Source: Rhodococcus sp. G-MC3 (lineage in GTDB: Bacteria; Actinomycetota; Actinomycetes; Mycobacteriales; Mycobacteriaceae). From it: DNA of 64,000 nucleotides. The stretch is taken from the NCBI RefSeq assembly GCF_030063335.1, contig NZ_JASISW010000001.1:248001-312000 (forward strand), written 5' to 3'. The translations under genes were made by a program, and so were the position numbers. Below, piece by piece: positions 58,821 through 64,000 of this stretch (positions are counted from its first letter, which is position 1; each line of letters starts with the position of its first letter). The notes under the pieces are model-generated. The model worked only from the letters and a program-made list of their open reading frames with translations, was not told the origin of the DNA and made no database searches.

Positions 58821-59116
58821 TCGCTCTCTCCCAGGATCTGCGGCACTGCGAAACGGTCGTTCTCGGCATTCGGCGCACTCGACAACGCCTGCGCCGGAGT
58901 CAAACCAGGAACGATGATGTCCGGTCGCGTGACGTTGGTGATCTCACTGGGGTTTGCTGTCGGGGGAACGTCGCCGGTCGCGACTTCCGCAACCGCCTTC
59001 ACGTGGTGAAGGATCGAATCCAGCTGGCCGGCGAACTCGTCCAACTCGGCTTCGCTGAGAGCCAGCCGAGACAGCCGGGCGAGGTGAGCAACCTCGTCGC
59101 GCGAGATATCAGGCAC
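58817..59116 (-). CDS. gatC: Asp-tRNA(Asn)/Glu-tRNA(Gln) amidotransferase subunit C
   Basis: GatC (99 residues) stabilises the GatA-GatB complex. The opening segment [19 protein letters not shown] is diagnostic. The C-terminal half is the usual [18 protein letters not shown]. The GTG at 59116 has AAGGGG upstream; the longer open frame beyond it is not conserved. The stop overlaps gatA by 4 bp. Confidence 0.95.
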   Translation of the reverse strand: MPDISRDEVAHLARLSRLALSEAELDEFAGQLDSILHHVKAVAEVATGDVPPTANPSEITNVTRPDIIVPGLTPAQALSSAPNAENDRFAVPQILGESE

Positions 59117-59380
59117 CGCGTAGACCCCTTTCACACATATATCGAGGCAGTCGCACAGCCGCACGACCCCTGCCAAGCCTAATGGCCGGACCCCGGGTCT
59201 CGTCATCCAGCAGTCACGAGGTGTGAGGAAGGTGTCGTAAAGGTCACGTGCGGCGCTGCGGTTTCGATCAGGGGGGCCGAGAATGCAAGGATGGCTCGCG
59301 GCACTTGCGCACGTGAGCCGCCGTTCGGGGCGCCGCTCGGCGAACCTTCGATCTCGAGAGTGTCACCGAAAGGGAGCGTT

Positions 59381-60031
59381 ATGTCGTATCTGCTCCGCGT
59401 TCAGCTTCCCGATCGTCCCGGCAGTCTCGGATCGCTCGCCGTCGCTCTCGGTTCGGTCGGCGCCGACATTCTGTCGCTCGAGGTCATCGAACGCGGCGAC
59501 GGCTATGCGGTGGACGATCTCGTGGTCGACGTGGCCCCCGGCGCACTGCCGGATACATTGATCACCGCGGCCGAGAACCTCGACGACGTACGCGTCGACT
59601 CGATCCGGCCGTATACGGGCGTCCTCGACACCCACCGTGAGCTCGAACTGATCGATCGCGTGGCTGCTGCATCGGACGACCGTCTTCAGGTACTCGTCGA
59701 CGGCGCGCCACGCGTGCTCAGGGTGGGATGGTCCGTTGTGGTCGCGACAGGCAAGCACGGCGCGTACCGCGTGGTCGGCAGCTCGGGAGCGCCGGAGACT
59801 CACGCCACCGAGATGCCGTGGATGCCTCTCGCTCGCCCGGCTACGCTCGACGGCGAAGCCGAATGGGTGCCGCAGGTCTGGCGCGACATGGACACCAAAA
59901 TCGCTGCCGCTCCACTCGGCTCCACCGGAACCGTCCTGATGCTGGGTCGCCCGGGCGGACCCGATTTCAGACCGTCCGAGGTGGCGAGACTCGGTTACCT
60001 CGCCGGCATTGTCGCCACCACTCTCGGCTGA
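59381..60031 (+). CDS. ACT domain-containing protein
   Basis: The 216-residue protein begins MSYLLRVQLPDRPGSLGSLA, an ACT domain (residues 1 to about 75). A GAF-like region follows, with no clear catalytic motif. The M. tuberculosis homologue Rv3013 lies at the same position between gatC and ligA. It probably binds an amino acid. AAAGGGAGCGTT gives a ribosome site before the ATG. Its stop is 1 bp from the convergent ligA stop. Confidence 0.85.
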   Translation: MSYLLRVQLPDRPGSLGSLAVALGSVGADILSLEVIERGDGYAVDDLVVDVAPGALPDTLITAAENLDDVRVDSIRPYTGVLDTHRELELIDRVAAASDDRLQVLVDGAPRVLRVGWSVVVATGKHGAYRVVGSSGAPETHATEMPWMPLARPATLDGEAEWVPQVWRDMDTKIAAAPLGSTGTVLMLGRPGGPDFRPSEVARLGYLAGIVATTLG

Positions 60032-60032
60032 A

Positions 60033-62234
<2,202 letters not shown>

Positions 62235-62306
62235 TTAACGGAACCCTCCGACACTGATGATCGAACTCGGAGGCATCGGCTCCAACCGGACGATGCCGAA
62301 CCTGCC

Positions 62307-63326
62307 CTACAAGGAATCGGGCGCGTCCTGGAACGCGTCGGCGACGTTGCCCGCCAGATCGAGTGCCTGGCGAGCCCAGGTGGGAGTGGCTCCGGAAAGC
62401 CCGCATGCCGGCGTGACCGATATCTGACTCGCGAGAACCGCCCGGGGGAATCCCAGTCGGTCGACGAGCGTCACGGCAGGGGTGGCCACCTCACGCCATG
62501 TCGGTTCGCGCTCTGGCGCGGCCGACGGGACCAACCCCAGCAGCAGCGTCTTTCCGGCCTGCAGGAATTCGCCGACAGAATCGAGATCTTTCGATGTCAC
62601 CAGCGACATGTCGATGGACGCAGCTTCGGCAGCGGTGCGCCGAATCAGATCGAGGGGGGCATCGGAACTGCAGCAGTGGATCACCGTCGGAACGCCGATT
62701 TGCCGCACAACCGAGTCGAGCAGATCCACGGCTTCCGGCTCGGGAACTGCGCGCACCGTATCGAGACGGGTCACGCCCGACAGCGAACCAGCCAGTACCG
62801 CAGGAAGACTCGGCTCGTCGAGTTGCACCACCACATCGACACCGAGCCGCGCAGACACTTCGGCGCAGTGCCTACGCATGCCCTCGGCCAGAGACTCCGC
62901 AAAATCTCGCACGGCTCCTCGATCGGTGAGCACGCGGTGCCCGCCGCGGAGTTCCACCTGCGCTGCCATCGTGAACGGGCCCGCGGCCTGAAGTTTGAGC
63001 ACGCGATGAGTGGCGGCAAAACCGCCTGTCTCCCATAGCTCTTCCAGTACGTCGAGATCCTCGTGCAGCAAGTCCAACGCGCGCTGCGCACTCTTCGACT
63101 TCCCTTGCGCCACGCGATAGCCCGATGTTCGTACATCGAGCTCGAGGTCCACCATCAAGGCGCCTGTCCGGCCGATGATGTCGGCACCGAGGCCCCGAGC
63201 AGGCAGTTCCACCAGATGGGGAAGTGCAGGAAGTTCACCCAGAACGATCGACGCCGCTTCCCGAATGTCCGTTCCCGGCCAGGACCCGATCCCTGTTGCC
63301 AACGCGCCGAAGACGCTGTTGCTCAC
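62307..63326 (-). CDS. MetE-like (cobalamin-independent methionine synthase) C-terminal domain protein
   Basis: The 339-residue protein has the UROD/MetE TIM-barrel fold: [39 protein letters not shown], and [16 protein letters not shown] with zinc-site-like His-Cys-Cys. It lacks the MetE N-terminal domain, so it is not a complete methionine synthase. Mycobacteria carry a homologue (Rv3015c) beside mnmA. Its substrate is unknown. The ATG overlaps the mnmA stop by 4 bp, which suggests coupling. Confidence 0.85.
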   Translation of the reverse strand: MSNSVFGALATGIGSWPGTDIREAASIVLGELPALPHLVELPARGLGADIIGRTGALMVDLELDVRTSGYRVAQGKSKSAQRALDLLHEDLDVLEELWETGGFAATHRVLKLQAAGPFTMAAQVELRGGHRVLTDRGAVRDFAESLAEGMRRHCAEVSARLGVDVVVQLDEPSLPAVLAGSLSGVTRLDTVRAVPEPEAVDLLDSVVRQIGVPTVIHCCSSDAPLDLIRRTAAEAASIDMSLVTSKDLDSVGEFLQAGKTLLLGLVPSAAPEREPTWREVATPAVTLVDRLGFPRAVLASQISVTPACGLSGATPTWARQALDLAGNVADAFQDAPDSL

Positions 63327-64000
63327 TCGTTCTCGGAACGCGTGCCGGCGATGGTCGAGCTACCGATGACGATGTCTCCCTGCACGTCACTGCGGTAGAG
63401 AACCGCAGCTTGGCCCTTGGCCACACCGGTGAGCGCGGTGCGCAACTGGATGTCGACGCCGCCGTCCGCGGTGGCTTCGGCGACGGCTTCGGTCATTCCG
63501 CCGTGCGCTCGAACCTGGACGACGCATTCGATCGGGCCGGTCGGCGCAACGCCCTCGGTCCAGATCGCACGATTGCCGACGATTCCCCAGACATCGAGCC
63601 GCGTTGCGGAACCGACGATGACGTTCCCGCTCTCCGGCTCGATCGCCGTGACGTAGCGCGGCTTGCCGTCACCGGCGGGACCTTCGACGCCGAGCCCCTT
63701 GCGCTGCCCGATCGTGAAGCCGTGCACGCCGTCGTGATCCGCGAGCTCGGCGCCGGTGTCGGCATCGACGACCTTGCCGGGGCGAATGCCGATCTTGGCA
63801 CCGAGAAACGCTCGGGTGTCGCCCGATGGAATGAAACAGATGTCGTGACTGTCGGGCTTGTCGGCAACCGCAAGTCCGCGTTCGGCTGCTTCGGCGCGGA
63901 TCTCCGACTTGGGTGTGTCACCGATCGGGAACATCGCACGCGCAAGCTGGCCCCGCGTCAGGACTGCCAGGACGTAGGACTGATCCTTGTCCGCGTCGAC
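63323..64000 (-). CDS. mnmA: tRNA 2-thiouridylase MnmA (partial, N-terminus off the right edge)
   Basis: The C-terminal 225 residues are present. The right edge cuts the protein inside the central region [57 protein letters not shown] (with the catalytic Cys) and the [11 protein letters not shown] segment identify MnmA. It adds the 2-thio group to the wobble uridine of tRNAs for Lys, Glu and Gln. The N-terminal PP-loop ATPase lies outside the window. Confidence 0.95.
   Translation of the reverse strand, partial: VDADKDQSYVLAVLTRGQLARAMFPIGDTPKSEIRAEAAERGLAVADKPDSHDICFIPSGDTRAFLGAKIGIRPGKVVDADTGAELADHDGVHGFTIGQRKGLGVEGPAGDGKPRYVTAIEPESGNVIVGSATRLDVWGIVGNRAIWTEGVAPTGPIECVVQVRAHGGMTEAVAEATADGGVDIQLRTALTGVAKGQAAVLYRSDVQGDIVIGSSTIAGTRSENE

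Noticed and set aside
59283..59561. Open frame upstream of and overlapping the ACT-domain gene.
   Set aside because: Arg/Ser/Cys-rich composition typical of out-of-frame reading; no ribosome site. The ACT gene start at 59381 is well supported.

Overview
The window looks like a core-chromosome segment of a mycolic-acid-containing actinobacterium, most likely Rhodococcus in the broad sense. The evidence is high GC content, frequent GTG starts, SepIVA, a lysine-rich-tailed HupB, LppZ, the F420 gene fbiD, NdgR, and a gene order that matches the M. tuberculosis segment from about Rv2926c to Rv3024c (recalled from knowledge, not searched). I see no rRNA, insertion sequence, phage gene or CRISPR array. 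Coding density is high. No gene-free stretch exceeds 300 bp; the longest are about 264 bp (59117-59380) and 250 bp (10279-10528).

Layout. Positions 1-8558 (all minus): a YceD/DUF177 protein cut by the left edge, sepIVA, coaD, rsmD, pyc and recG. 8596-17460: a DAK2-domain protein, rpmB, an enoyl-CoA hydratase/isomerase, ung, thiL, a lone AsnC-type effector domain, a DUF3515 protein, ddlA, gpsA and fbiD. 17541-25395: ppk1 with mutT1, hupB, leuCD with the divergent regulator ndgR, an F420-type flavin-binding protein and a tiny DUF5302 protein. 25463-32070: tRNA-Glu, tRNA-Gln, a family-A polymerase relative, a YihY membrane protein, gltX, an FAH hydrolase and an MFS transporter. 32152-41138: the branched-chain amino acid and serine block leuB, serA, ilvC, ilvN, ilvB, a PH-domain protein and ilvD. 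A leader-peptide attenuator precedes ilvBNC. 41208-43342: a DoxX protein and LppZ. 43339-48577: a glycerol block glpD-glpK-glpF with a divergent SorC-type regulator. 48702-51848: gatB, a thioesterase and pfkA. 51952-57328: an accessory block with a two-component system, a phospholipase A2-like protein, a membrane alpha/beta hydrolase and an esterase. 57348-64000: gatA, gatC, an ACT-domain protein, ligA, a MetE-like protein and mnmA, cut by the right edge.

How the genes work together. leuB/C/D and ilvB/N/C/D supply most steps of Leu, Val and Ile synthesis. leuCD is probably controlled by NdgR and ilvBNC by ribosome-mediated attenuation. gltX, gatA/B/C, tRNA-Glu(CUC) and tRNA-Gln(CUG) form the indirect Gln-tRNA route. 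glpF, glpK and glpD take glycerol to dihydroxyacetone phosphate, which pfkA, pyc and gpsA link to central metabolism and phospholipid synthesis. Three strong features are not ordinary genes: the ilvB attenuator; a pair of near-identical palindromic elements at two convergent gene ends (41149-41210 and 50759-50819); and an 18-bp perfect palindrome between glpF and its likely regulator. Relative to the mycobacterial order, the glycerol block and the lipase block look like lineage-specific insertions.
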